Origin: Cliona cf. orientalis
Taxonomy: Eukaryota; Porifera; Demospongiae; Clionaida; Clionaidae
NCBI GenBank assembly: GCA_963930775.1
Contig: OZ005707.1
Coordinates: forward strand, 5,456,001-5,520,000
Direction: 5' to 3'
Length of the DNA stretch: 64,000 nt
Shown in pieces: positions 24,501 to 36,100 of the stretch (its first letter is position 1; each line of letters starts with the position of its first letter). Below the pieces are notes generated by a model. The model had not been told where the DNA came from, made no database searches, and saw nothing but the letters and a program-made list of their open reading frames with translations. The translations under genes and the position numbers were made by a program.

Positions 24501-26030
24501 AATGCTTTGTCCTCACCTACTACAATATTAATGCATGATATTATTATAATAATTATACGTGATTATGATGTGCCTCGTACAATGTTGTGTAGTCTGTGTG
24601 CATGCATGTACATGCTCCATGCATATTCAGGCAAAAATAGCTATAGTTTGTATATTGTATATAATACAAAGAGGAATGATCAGAACACAATAATATTAAT
24701 ATCGCACTAGAATCTTGCGCCACAATCTCTAGTCACAGGAATTAATAGTACCGTAAATCACGAATATTTCGATGTTAAAAATATTTTCGGACAGCATGGC
24801 TTGTGCGAAAATTAAACGCACAAATTACATGCGCAATACTAACGACAACGCGGTACAGGGTCGTTTGTCCGAAAATTATTTAACGCGAAAAATTATCGCA
24901 TGAAATATTATAGACACGAAATATTCGCGATTTACGGTATTATCCGATGGTCCTATGATTAAAGAGACAAAGCATGAATAAAAAAAATAAGATTCCAAAT
25001 CTTAGCCCAGGCACCAACCAATGAAACAAATACAGAACTTTGGTTAAAAAGACAAGAATACCTATGGATATGCCGACTAGGCACCCTAAGCAAACTCAGT
25101 AATAAAGGCCTAAACAAATTAATATACGACCCCACTGTTATTTATTAAGTGTGTTAACTGCTTGACTCAAGAGCCTTGATACTCGATGTCATGGTGTGCC
25201 TTTGTCACCACATGATCTCTTTATTTCACGCATGTACATTGTATGCAAACACTATCAGGTGGGACTTCCCAAGCGTACAACACCAGGGAGAAACAATTTC
25301 CCTCTCCAACAAACAGTAAGTATTGTATACTGTCAGTATCACTAGCTGCATGGTAAATATTGCTAGTTAGACACCAAGGATAAGGGATCTATGATATTTA
25401 GTATCCTGATAGCGCCCTGAGCTGTGACACCCGAGTGTAGTGAGGGTGTCACTAAGGGGACAGAGGCCCAGAGGATGCCACCATTGGCCAAGGTGAGCTA
25501 AATTATTTAGAGTTTTACAACTGTTGCTATAGTAGTACAGCTATTGCCTTGGAGCTCTAAATTAATAATACCATGGATCCTATTGGCCAAAAAATTCACA
25601 AGTAATTACCTAATTAAAACCTACAAGTAACTAAGCTATTTAGTTACTTCCTATTGACCAATCAGCTGCAGATTAATAATATTATAGAAAAGTGGCAGTA
25701 ATTAAAAATTCTAAGTAGCTATACATGTACAACTCCAAGAATTAGATTAAGTGGTCTAACTCTTAATTAATCTTATCACATTTACTATAGTGTCCCCGGG
25801 CATGTGCCCACTCCTGGGTGAGAGTACCATTTTTCTTCAAGGTGACTTGACTAGTCAGATAGCCTTGTATTCCATTCCATTCCATTATATATACCAATAG
25901 GTGTTTTGGTCTTGTACTTCGACCTCCTGACAGCAAGGGCAACACGTGCTTGGTGTTTGCGGAGTTTGACTCCTCCCAGCCTGTGATAGCAGTAGTCAAC
26001 TACATTCAGAGGGCAATGAGAAGCAGATGA
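15016..26030 (+). CDS. chimeric CARD-SH2 / tensin SH2-PTB adaptor
   Basis: Exons: 15016-15325, 15498-15863, 17123-17216, 19418-19549, 20235-20361, 21005-21038, 21677-21961, 22368-22463, 23061-23213, 23723-23894, 24430-24498, 25259-25315, 25791-25817, 25901-26030 (TGA). The sum is 2052 nt, 683 aa, with all intron phases agreeing. Residues 1-103 look like a CARD/death fold. An SH2 follows at about 122-215 (DSFLVRES), then a YTYVDV exon, one exon matching the last inter-SH2 exon of the third copy (MAMGMTREEIAHR), a proline-rich exon, and LTGEKPKPHKP. From 21677 on it is a tensin-type SH2 (about 396-505, SFIVRDS) and PTB (about 533-680). The p85-type nSH2, most of the inter-SH2 and the cSH2 are gone. 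Alternative: the tensin tail is a separate 5'-truncated gene. Phase continuity favours one gene. Confidence 0.7.
15985..16330. mobile_element. 346-bp inverted-repeat element, CATTA repeat at both sides
   Basis: Ends CAGGGGCGGATCCGG and CTGGATCCGCCCCTG form 15-bp inverted repeats with one mismatch. CATTA flanks both sides. The interior has GGGCGTGGTT and a CGCGCTTCGCGCGCG palindrome, motifs also found near 46330 and 50870. No ORF. Confidence 0.75.
16807..17045. mobile_element. 239-bp inverted-repeat element, ACTAT target duplication
   Basis: Ends CAGGGCCGTAGGAG and CTTCCTACGGCCCTG are inverted copies. ACTAT is repeated at 16802-16806 and 17046-17050. Same third-intron... position class as its neighbour at 15985: both lie in the second intron of the chimeric gene. 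Confidence 0.75.
17699..17825. mobile_element. 127-bp TAGTCTCG-family element, 9-bp target duplication
   Basis: Inverted arms of about 28 bp start TAGTCTCGCGTGCCACACCC. Flanks GATTGGTAC (17690-17698) and GATCGGTAC (17826-17834) differ at one base. Ends match the 13567-13926 element, so the two are likely one family. Confidence 0.75.
18198..18436. mobile_element. 239-bp inverted-repeat element
   Basis: Left GTACTGACACCCGCGACC and right GGTCGCGGGTGTCAGTAC are perfect inverted copies. The interior repeats CGATCAAG. No ORF, and no clear target duplication. Confidence 0.65.
18501..18537. repeat. G37 homopolymer
   Basis: Longest homopolymer in the window. It lies in the third intron of the chimeric gene. 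Its exact length is doubtful, since sequencing and assembly handle such tracts poorly. Confidence 0.8.
19068..19127. repeat. near-perfect 26-bp-arm hairpin
   Basis: GCTGCCATAAAATCAAGCCAA pairs with TTGGCTTGGTTTTATGGCAGC across the loop GATCATCA. Pairing continues outward with small mismatches (GAAGTA/TACTTG). Two G:T-type mismatches lie in the stem. Could be a foldback element or an RNA hairpin. Confidence 0.7.
20538..20895. repeat. dispersed repeat, ACCCCGC...GGGGTATGTGCTCT type
   Basis: Starts TACCCCGCACGCATGTGCAA and ends CACGGGGTATGTGCTCTAGA. The same start and end occur at 53868-54525. A rearranged copy with an inverted 5' part lies at about 18560-19050. No ORF conserved among the copies. 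Confidence 0.6.
24749..24939. mobile_element. 191-bp inverted-repeat element (CCGTAAATC ends)
   Basis: Ends TACCGTAAATCACGAATATT and its inverted copy, probably with TA target duplication. A related element is at 47969-48140. The paralogous intron of tensin-like A (near 12470) continues ATTAATAGTATCTG without it. Confidence 0.75.
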
Positions 26031-26675
26031 CAATAATTATATCATGATCATTATTTCAGGCGCCTAGGTATTTTCATTATTTTTCATTGTGGATTACTCT
26101 ATGATGTTATAATGTGCTGAAATTTCTTCTTTATCTCTGTATGTTGTGTGATGCAATAATTTTATATTATTCCTCACTTTTGTTACCAATAAATGATGAG
26201 GCATGAAATGAATAATAATTATATTAATAACATGCAGTTTAGAAATTCCAGGTAAGAAACAATTATGTAGCCTAAGTATATTAAATGCTATGTAAAGGTT
26301 ATATAGCAGCCTTGCTAGAGTAGCTACCAGAGAAGAATATTGATAGCTGCTTAGTAACTCTCAGCTACATAGGCTAAGTGGCTGTTGACATCCAGTGACT
26401 CTGACCCAATTCAAAAGTTTGGAACTACTAAGTAATAATATTATTACTTGCTAAGAGTGATAAGCAATTTTAACTGATTTCTCTGTATTGCATGCGTTAA
26501 ATGTTGGTTTTGCATATTGTTCAGTACATGCATACAATCGTGTCATGACATTGTGAAAGCTTATATAATATTATTATAGTGAAATTTTGTTCAGTAGCTA
26601 TAGCTACAATAATATTATATGCTTTTAAACGAGTCTGGTAGCTACAATTGATCAAAGAGACAGCAGTAGCTAAGT
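26031..26675. other. spacer and duplicated 5' flank of TKL kinase 2
   Basis: The first half matches the region after tensin-like A without the 360-bp element. The last 135 bp match the flank of TKL kinase 1 (3121-3230). No gene seen. Confidence 0.55.
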
Positions 26676-27818
26676 ATGGAAGTTCAGCTGTTCAAGGATC
26701 AGACCCTTGGCATAGGCTCCTATGGGAAGGTCTGTAGAGCAAGATATGGCAGTCTTCCCTGTGCAGCTAAAGTCATCCACGAGACACTCTTTGATCCAGA
26801 AGCTCTCAAGCTGGTGGGACGAGGGAAGAAGCACAGGCTGCCCTTTGAAAGATTCAAGCAAGAATGTGAGGTTCTCCACAACTTGAGGCATCCAAACATC
26901 ATCCAGTACCTGGATGTGTACCAAGATCCAGATACTAAGTTACCTGTTTTACTGATGGAGCTCATGGATGGCAGCTTGACACATTTCCTCGAAGACTTCT
27001 TGCAACAGATTCCCCTTCACATTCAAGTCAACTTCAGCCACGATGTTGCTCTGGCACTCTCATTTCTTCATGCCAACAAAATCATCCATCGCGATCTCTC
27101 CAGCAACAATGTCCTACTGATCTGTAACGTCAGGGCCAAAGTGACTGATTTTGGAATGGCCAGGCTAGGTGAACACGCAACCGTGTTTAGTCATACCATG
27201 TGCCCGGGCACTGATGTCTACATGCCTCCTGAAGCTGTAAAAGAGAAACCCACCTACACGGAGAAGATCGATTGCTTCTCTTTTGGGGTTCTCATTATCC
27301 AGATTTTGGCACAAGTGTTCCCTGATCCAGGAAAGCGACAAGAGACAATGGACTTCAGTCATAGAGGACGAAAAGTTTTGATATCTGTACCAGAAGTGGA
27401 GCGCCGAAAAAATCACATTGACTTGATCCAACCAAATCATCCACTTCTTGCGATCGCTCTCGACTGCCTGAATGAATTGGAATCTGGTCGTCCATCTGCT
27501 CAGGAGATCTGTGAGAGGGTGGCTACCTTGAAGGAAAGTGCTGAGTACACGGCTAGTATGAAGGAGGAGGAAGGAGAAAGGAAGCTTGAATCTTCGAGAG
27601 ATCAAGAGCAGAGTGTTGATGAATCACTTGCACGTGATCTGAGGGAAAAAGAGGAGGTGATAGAAACTGAAAGGCAAAGAAATCTGAAGCTACAAGAAGT
27701 TCTAGCAGCTAAAGAAAAGGAAATTGAAGAATTGAAGAAGATATTAGCTGGAAATTCTGCAGCTAATGAGCCAGGTATTACAAAGCAGCCATCTCACAGT
27801 GAAAAAGGTTTGCTCTAG
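26676..27818 (+). CDS. TKL-like protein kinase with C-terminal coiled coil (copy 2)
   Basis: Intronless, 380 aa, a close paralogue of 3231-4382, with more than 90% identity by eye. The glycine loop reads GIGSYGKVCRARYG. HRDLSSNN, TDFGMARLG and PPEA are intact. It differs by loss of two residues near QETMDFSHRG and by a shorter tail ending PSHSEKGLL. The coiled-coil C-terminus (about 300-370) is kept. The open frame with mostly conservative substitutions suggests continued selection. It is followed by tensin copy C, as copy 1 is followed by tensin A, so kinase and tensin were duplicated as one block. The substrate is unknown. Confidence 0.87.
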   Translation: MEVQLFKDQTLGIGSYGKVCRARYGSLPCAAKVIHETLFDPEALKLVGRGKKHRLPFERFKQECEVLHNLRHPNIIQYLDVYQDPDTKLPVLLMELMDGSLTHFLEDFLQQIPLHIQVNFSHDVALALSFLHANKIIHRDLSSNNVLLICNVRAKVTDFGMARLGEHATVFSHTMCPGTDVYMPPEAVKEKPTYTEKIDCFSFGVLIIQILAQVFPDPGKRQETMDFSHRGRKVLISVPEVERRKNHIDLIQPNHPLLAIALDCLNELESGRPSAQEICERVATLKESAEYTASMKEEEGERKLESSRDQEQSVDESLARDLREKEEVIETERQRNLKLQEVLAAKEKEIEELKKILAGNSAANEPGITKQPSHSEKGLL

Positions 27819-28155
27819 TCATAATTAAGTATCTCCATACTTGAAATTGGGATATTTCATGATCACTTACAGAATTAAAGCATAAAGCTGCATACAATTG
27901 ATCTACTTGACTATGAATCTGAGATTACATATAGCTATGATTAGCTAGATAATTTACTATGACTTCTGGTGTACTTTACAGAGCGCTGCAACTCCAAGTT
28001 GGATTTTTCGAACTATATGACTAGAGAGGATCTAGATCAACAGGTCAGGCTTGCAACACACACAATAATGCTACTGTACAAATTTAAGACTATCACCATG
28101 ATGATCATTAATTTTGATGTTATAGTTGGGGATATTCCCTGAAGGAGTGGCAAGT

Positions 28156-28603
28156 GGTCAGAGAAGACACTCGTTCACCAAGGGAGATGGGAAGCTGATC
28201 ATCAAGGCTAGTGCCGCCAATAGGTAAGATAAGGACCATTATTTTTGCTTATTTGTATGTAGAGAGAGGGGAGGGAGAACACCAAGGTTGATCCTGACCA
28301 GGAGATAAGAGTGGAACCTCTGCCTGCTCGAATGAGCGCTACAGACAATGACATGTGGGTGAAGGTGAAGTACAACACAGCCGGCCGACAGCCGAACCAA
28401 GACAGTCTAGGAAGAAGATCATCAAGCTCGTCAAACTTGATCAACACGATGACAAGTGCATCCGGCTCCGACTGCTACTCCAATCTAGCTGAGCTGATGA
28501 TCAATGATACAGCTCCAAGCACTCCAGGGTCAAGCAGTCAGAGAAGACACTCATTCACCGAGGGGGACGGGAAGTTGATCATCAAGGCTAGTGCCGCCAA
28601 TAG
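28156..28603 (+). repeat. duplicated exon end inside tensin copy C
   Basis: The 68-nt segment encoding QRRHSFTEGDGKLIIKASAA occurs at 28156-28223, fused to the exon that starts LGIFPEGVA, and again at 28536-28603. Tensin A has it once (6537-6604). Both copies keep the donor after AATAG. Confidence 0.8.
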
Positions 28604-31600
28604 GTAAGACAGGGGGCCATTGTTTTTGCCATTTAAATTAAAGGGGACGAGAAGTTGATTAGTCCTATATATTGTTGTGGGTGTGATTTACATATTAATA
28701 TCGGTATTATATAGCTATAATATAATAATATATTATACGACGTAACGTACCTATAGTGCACATCCTTATGCTTTTATTACTGTCTAGCTAATCTTTGCTC
28801 ACACAGTGACTCGATTATTCCCCTGGGTGATCATGACCACAAGAATGTTAATCTTGACTCTGGACAACTGAACCAAATCCATGGAGAGCCAGTGTTCCAG
28901 CTACAGGTAAGAAAATAAAAATTGTTACTCTGGCAATAAGCGTAAAAAAACTTGTGCAGGGTACTGACTACATAAACAATGACCCTGAGGGAATTCAGCA
29001 CTCATATATCAACCAAGATTTCCTACTGGAGCAAGTAAGTGCATCAGGGTCTAGTGTAATATTGTTTAGCTACATCAGGGGCACATCTGTAAGATAATGC
29101 CGGTTTATACTTCTAGGCACGTGCTGGGAACATGCCAGTAGCTTATGAGCCAGTGGAAGTTTCTTCTATTGACTTCACACCCCAGAGAAGAGGTCATGAG
29201 GGTTCAACATCCTCCATTGTCAGAAAACTCTTGGAGAAAGTTGCGAAGCCAAAACCACTGCAGTCAATCCCCTCGGGCACTACCAGTGCGGAGCAGCGCG
29301 ATGGTGCACTAGCATCATTCACCATGACTGGAATTGCCATTGGACAGGTAAACCACGACCATGAAGCTTTCTTCAAGACAGCTTGGGGTAGCTCACCTAC
29401 GTCAGCCCCCAAGACCAGCGCTGCTAACCTGCCACAGCCTTCTGTATCTAGTGCAGCACTGGTACAGCCTCACTCTCAGCATGGGCAAGCTGAAAGAGGA
29501 GAAAGAGACCACAGAGAGGGGTCGAGGAGAGAGAGAAGAACTGACCAGCCTTCTAGGTCTCATAGGCCTGTCAATATCGCCAGAGGTGGAGGGCGCACGA
29601 GATGGTTCACTTTGGAAGATGACTTGAAGGAGAAGCCCAGTTCGTCAAGATCTCCACCTAGGAGCCCTCAGCTGAGAAAAGCAAAGCAACTTAACGCTAC
29701 CGAGGTAGGTATCAAAGTACAAATTCAGCCCTTTTATATATAGAATAAGGTGCCATGTGACTACTATAGCTAAGTTAACCTTGAGAACACTATTATTTGG
29801 AAGGTTTATCTATACTTATAGAGCTTCAGCACATGCAAATATTATTTATTTTCATGTGGATTTTGTTATTATTCTCTCATTCCCTAGGAGCCTCGTCCAG
29901 GTCGTCTTCCCTCCCCTCCCGCCGCTAGACGTCCCCCTGTCCATAAACCACTAGTCAAGAAGCCATCAGCACCCCATGTCTTGGGGGGAGGAGGTGGAGG
30001 ACCACTGCTACCAGCGCCGCGTCAGCACTCGAAGCTGGTGGCTACAAACTCGGATGGTGCTAGGAGCAAGGGTGAGTACTTTTGTAGTACTAGACGTACA
30101 TGTACATCACTTGATTTGGGGGATTAGGGATTATGATATTATTATGGTGGACAGGTTGGGATCAGAGGTCATGAGCCACATTGTGTGTAGTGAAATGAAG
30201 TCAGTAGCCACATGTGATCCCCCCACCCCCACCATGAATAGTCTTGAAATGAATAGTCCATATCACAGTGTCTGTATGTATTTTTTGTGTATGCCAGGTC
30301 CTGTAGAGGAGAGGCCAACAGTTCGTAGGAAGAATGTCCGACCTCCAAAGTATCACATCCACCGGAGCCCACAGTCTGAGGCAATAAACAAACCATCATC
30401 ATTATCTTCATTGCACAGATATAAACCTCAGTCAGAGTCGACAGTCAAGGCCCAGATGCCCTACTGGTACCGGCCACAGTTTTCGAGAAAAGAAGCCAGC
30501 AGTTTCGTCCGCAGTCTAGACCCAGGTTCGTTCATCGTTCGAGACAGTACAACCTTTCCAGGAAGCTACGCTATAACCATTAAGATATCACCGAAACAGA
30601 TCAGACAAAGAAGGAAAATGACTGAAGGTATCATGATCATTATATCACTAGCTGTCTGGCAATTATTGTATTGTGGAAACTTCTTAAGAGATTAAATTTT
30701 CTAAGGGAGCCAGTTACATGTAATATAGATGCACATGATCATGGGGCATGCCATCAAGGGCTTATATATAGATCCCACCCAGCCCTTGATGCCATTATGT
30801 GCACATACATATGTGCATAATATTTATTTCCATTATCTGTGAAAAGAACATAACATAACCCACTTAAAACATTTTCTGTTAAACAGTAGTCACTGTAAGG
30901 CTTAGAAATTCATATTGTGATAATGAAATGTAAGTATTATAGGCCCAGCCCAGTTTATTAATATATATCTCTTTCAGCCACTGTCTATGGCTCATGAATG
31001 GTAGAGAATTCAAATTGTTATGTGACTGATATGATATTCCCCCATCCATGCATTCCAGATGCTCCAGCGACTGAAGACATGTTGGTGACACATTTCCTCA
31101 TCCAGCCAGTCCTGGAGGGAGTCCAGCTGCATGGATGGAATGAAAGAGCATTCAGTGAGGCTATAGTCAAAGCTTAATTTTACACATACATGTATAACAG
31201 ATTATAAGTTAATCAACTGTGTAGTTTGCGAGTGCAAAATTTCAGATGGATCAAGCACGGCTGTTCATAACTTTGTTTAGTCAATTCAGAGACCGAGTGT
31301 GAATTAATAAGCGTTTTGATTGAGTTTGCATTATGGTACATGTTTGATATTGATGAAAATATTGTTACACGAAAATTTCTGACACAAAAAGTTTGTGAAT
31401 GAAATTAATGTGGATTACAGTATTTTACGAGTAGTACTAGATAAGTCTTGTCCCCTCCAGTGTGCAACATTAATTGAAAAGGTAGGAATGGGTCTGGGGA
31501 TGAGGAAAAAATATCCTAGTAAGTATACACTATATAATTATTATTATAATAGTATTATAGCTGTATAGTATTCCCCATGACGAGATAGGTTAGCCTGTTA

Positions 31601-33135
31601 TGCAATGGGAATTATTTAGGGAACACTTCACAAAGCCTACAAGTGATATAGTGTATGTCTTGATGTCACCCTGCAGAGACATTGCCAGAGTTAATAGCCT
31701 ATCACACTGTGGAGAAGCTGTGTCTACCTTGCAAGCTGGTGCTGCCTAAATCCTCTGCTGGCAGTGAAGGTGTCCCACAGGTCAGGAAAAAACCAGCCGG
31801 GATGGAACAAGCTCTCCAGACCGGAGCAAGTGAGAGAGCTAATTAATTTTGTACATTGTATTTAGTACACTGGAGCCATCCAATGTCATGCGTGCAACAT
31901 AATTACTAAACAGTATTTGCGATAATTACAGTGTATGAGAAGGTATTGTTAGTTTAAATTTCCTCCCCACATCAATGTATCTATCCAGCATGTGAGCTGG
32001 TGTACCTGGGCAGTGTTGAGGTGTCTGGGCCATGGCAGGCAGTGAGTCTGTGGTGAGAGAGACAGTGGAGCAGCTGAAGACACTCGGACTCTCCACTATG
32101 AACATTGTCACATTGAAAGCCTCCATGAGTGGCATCACTCTCACAGTCATAGATAACACCAATGCAGCTGAGTAAGGAAAACTTGCCATATTTCTTCTTG
32201 TTTGCACAATAGCACAATGTCATGTATGTGCAACAAATTTAGGTACCATGTTGGGGAATTATGCTTACCACTCACCATACCTAAATGGGACACTTTCCCT
32301 TGCTAGCATCTGGACCACTAGATATTGTGATAATAATAATATATAAATCACTCGTGCCTATAGTTACCCATACTCACATACTGTGCACACACTCACTTTG
32401 CCACAGAACGTCCATCAAACAGATGACATTGTATCCAATGTCTTCTTTTACCTACTGTGCCCTTGAACCCAATGACACCAGGTAATGCACTCTCTTCACT
32501 TAATGCATGACATTATGCATGCTATGTAAATATTATGACATTGTGCTTCATATACAATAGTTTATGTATGCATCATCCATCCTCAGGGAAAAATAATTAT
32601 AGTCACAGGATTAATACTAAAGAGTGAATTTTCCGTAACTATAAACATTTTTTTTTGCCCCACCCATTAGCCAGGTGTGGCCAGTGTTGGTATGAAGGAC
32701 AGTAACATTAGTGGTCCCACACAAGCCCAACAGTAACTGCAACTATCCAAAGCAAATCAGATTAAAAAATGACTGTTAATTATTTGTTAAGTGCGTCAAC
32801 TGCCTGACTCAAGAGCCTTGACACTCTATATTTGGGGCGAGCCTGAGCGAGCCCCACATAAACGGTACAGCTGTGCGCGAATTTTATATTATTATCATAT
32901 ATTATCATGGTACGTCGGTCACGCGAAATTTATACTCAGCAATGCTCTATATGGACATAAACGCGAAATATTCTATTGCGCATTCTCATGCCTGGGCTAC
33001 GGGCAGTATATACGCCGTTCTAATTTAGCGAATTGCAAAGTTACACGAGCGGTAGCTACATCTATAGCGATTGCAGCCAACACGTGTACGTCTTAGTTCT
33101 GAGTATAAAATCGTAATATTCCTTAGCTACATCCC

Positions 33136-36100
33136 ATGGCTTCATCAAGAAACGAAAGTCAGTTGTTCTCTGAATCAGCCGAAGATGAAAGAGAAAGAAA
33201 GCTTCAGAGGAGGCGAGAGCGAGACAGAGCTCGCCGTGCATCAGAGTCAGCCGAACAAAGAGAAGAAAGATTGGCAAAGAGGCGAGTCAGAGACAGGGCC
33301 AGACGAGCTGCTCAAACAGTAGAACAAAGGCAAGCATGTCTGCAACGTAGACGCGACAGGCTAAATGTTGAGTCAGCTGAAGAGAGAGAGACCAGGCTAC
33401 AGCAGATGCGAGAGAGACTAGCTGCTGAGTCAGCTGGAGAGAGGGAGGCCAGGCTACAGCGAATGCAAGACAGACTCGCTGCTGAGTCAGCTGGAGAGAG
33501 AGAAGCTAGGCTACAGCGAATGAGGATTATCCAAAGTGAAAGACTGGCTGCTGAGTCAACCGAAGAAAGAGAGGCCAGGCTACAGCGGATGCAAGAGAGA
33601 CTAGCTGCCGAGTCAGCTGGAGAGAGAGAAGCCAGGCTACAGCGAATACAAGAGAGACTAGCTGCCGAGTCAGCTGGAGAGAGAGAGGCCAGGCTACAGC
33701 GAATGCAAGACAGACTAGCTGCTGAGTCAGCTGGAGAGAGAGAAGCTAGGCTACAGCGAATGAGAATTAACCAGAGTGAAAGACTGGCTGCTGAGTCAGT
33801 TGAAGAACGAGAAGATAGATGGCAACGTGCCAGCGGTGAAAGAGAAACTCATGCTAATAGAGAACAACCATTCAAACAACGCTCTGTGCAAATGAAGATG
33901 AGAAAATTTCATGAGCATTTTTCCACTCTCAATTCTCCGAAGTGTTCCACATGTTCAGAATCTTTCCCTGGTATTCAGCTTCGTTCTCCAACCACCGAGT
34001 GTATGCGATGCTATCGAGACAAACATACGCCAAAGTTATACTCCTCTGCTAATGGCATGGACCCAGGCCCATTACCTTCCCAGCTACAGGTCAGTAAATT
34101 CATTATTCTTAGCAATAATAATGGTACATTCTATATAATTGACACATTCTCTTACAAGTACCACACGTATTTAAATACTGATAATTATTCTTTCACAGGA
34201 TTTGACTCAGGTGGAAGAGATGTTGATTTCTGCTGTATTGCCCATCATGTCTCTGTACAAGCTACCTCATGGACAGTATGCATACAGTGGACACGTCATC
34301 AATCTACCACAGGATGTAGCTTCCTTTGCCAACTCCTTACCACGACTACCCAGTGAGCTAGATGTCGTTATCGTTTAGCTCTCCAACTCCCATCGTGATT
34401 TTCGTGTCAGGAGAGCTGTAGTTCTTCGTGCACTTCAATGGTTGGTTACAAATAACAAGTACTATCGCAATGTTCACATCAACCCAGAAGCCTTGGAAAT
34501 TCTACCAGAGGATGGAGATCTAAGTGACCTACACTCTGTATCCCTTGACTCCATGGAAGATGACACAGAGACACAGCATGAAGATGAAGACCCATACGAC
34601 ATTCACCTTTCCAGTTCCTTTGTCCCCAGCACTACTCAGCGAATGACAGAGCAAGAGACAGTTAGACAGTCTGTGCAGCAACGGCAATCTCATCAGCGAC
34701 CTGTAGCTCCACCCACAGTTTCATGGCCTCCCAGTAGTTCAACTCCCATTAATGAGTTCAACACCGAAGGATACATGTCATGTGCCTTCCCTACATTGTT
34801 TCCAACTGGTGCTGCAGACTTCCTAGCCCCTCGACCTGTTGGTGTCACGATTGGTAGCTACCTCAAGCACTTGATGATGTATGAAGACGGGAGGTTTGCG
34901 AGACACCCTCGGTTTCGCTATTTTGCACTCAACACTGAGATGCGCTGGAGGGCCTTACAAGCTGGATGTATCTACGTTCGTCAGCATCCACATGATGCTC
35001 AGCTGTCAGTTGAAGAGCTTCGAGGAATGATCGGTCGTGAAGGGGAAACATTCTCCAACCGTGTCCTGCACTATGCCACCAGTCTACGGGGAACAAGGCA
35101 GTACTGGTTCAAGCAGCGAAGTCGTCTCATTGCCATGGTGGATACTCTTGGTCTGCCCACAGTCTTCTTCACCCACAGTGCAGCGGACCTCCAGTGGCCA
35201 GAACTTGCCCGCCTCATTTGTCGTGACAATCCTGACTCCAGTTCAGCTCGCAACAAAGCTGTCCAAGAGAATCCTGCCATCGCAGACTGGTTCTTCTACC
35301 AACGCATTGTCAAGTTCATTGATGCCTTCTATGTTGGAGTCCTTGGTGCCAGTGACTACTGGTTCCGCTTCGAGTGGCAACATCGCGGCAGCCCTCATGT
35401 TCATGGTCTTGCCTGGCTTCCTGATGCTCCAAATGTGGAGGAAGTGCTGTCAAATTCAGATGCCATCTCTACAGCAGCAAAAGAAGCCCTTCTTCAATAC
35501 GTCGACAAAGTTGTAACAACAGTCAACCCAGCAGTCCTGCCAGATGGGAGCAACATTGATGAAGCTCCACCCCACAAGACCAACCCCCACATCTGTAACC
35601 TACCTTACTCAGAAGTGGAAGACTTTGACCAGGACCTGGTTGACCTCATCGCCACATGCCAGCGACACACCCGTTGCTCTGCAGCCTACTGCCTACGCAC
35701 TCGCAATGGCCAACAAAAGTGCAGATTTGGATATCCCAAACCTCTACAGCCTGAAACAGCTCTTGTCACAGAAGATGACGATCCAGTTCTGCTGACTGCT
35801 CGAAACGATGGTCTTGTCAACAGCTTCAACCCAATCCAGCTGTCTGCATGGCGTGCCAATGTGGACATGCAGTACTGTGTGTCACGTCGCAAGGTCATCG
35901 AATACTGTGCAAAGTATGCGACAAAGAGTGAACCTCGCTCCCAGCCACTGAAAGAGATCTTTGCCACCATTGTGAGGACTCTTAAGGAAGACAGCTCATC
36001 CCTCAAGGCCGTGCAGAAGCTTCTCATCAACAGCGTCGGTGAGAGAGATTTCTCAGCACAAGAAACATGTCACCTACTGCTCCAGCTACCAATGTTCAAG

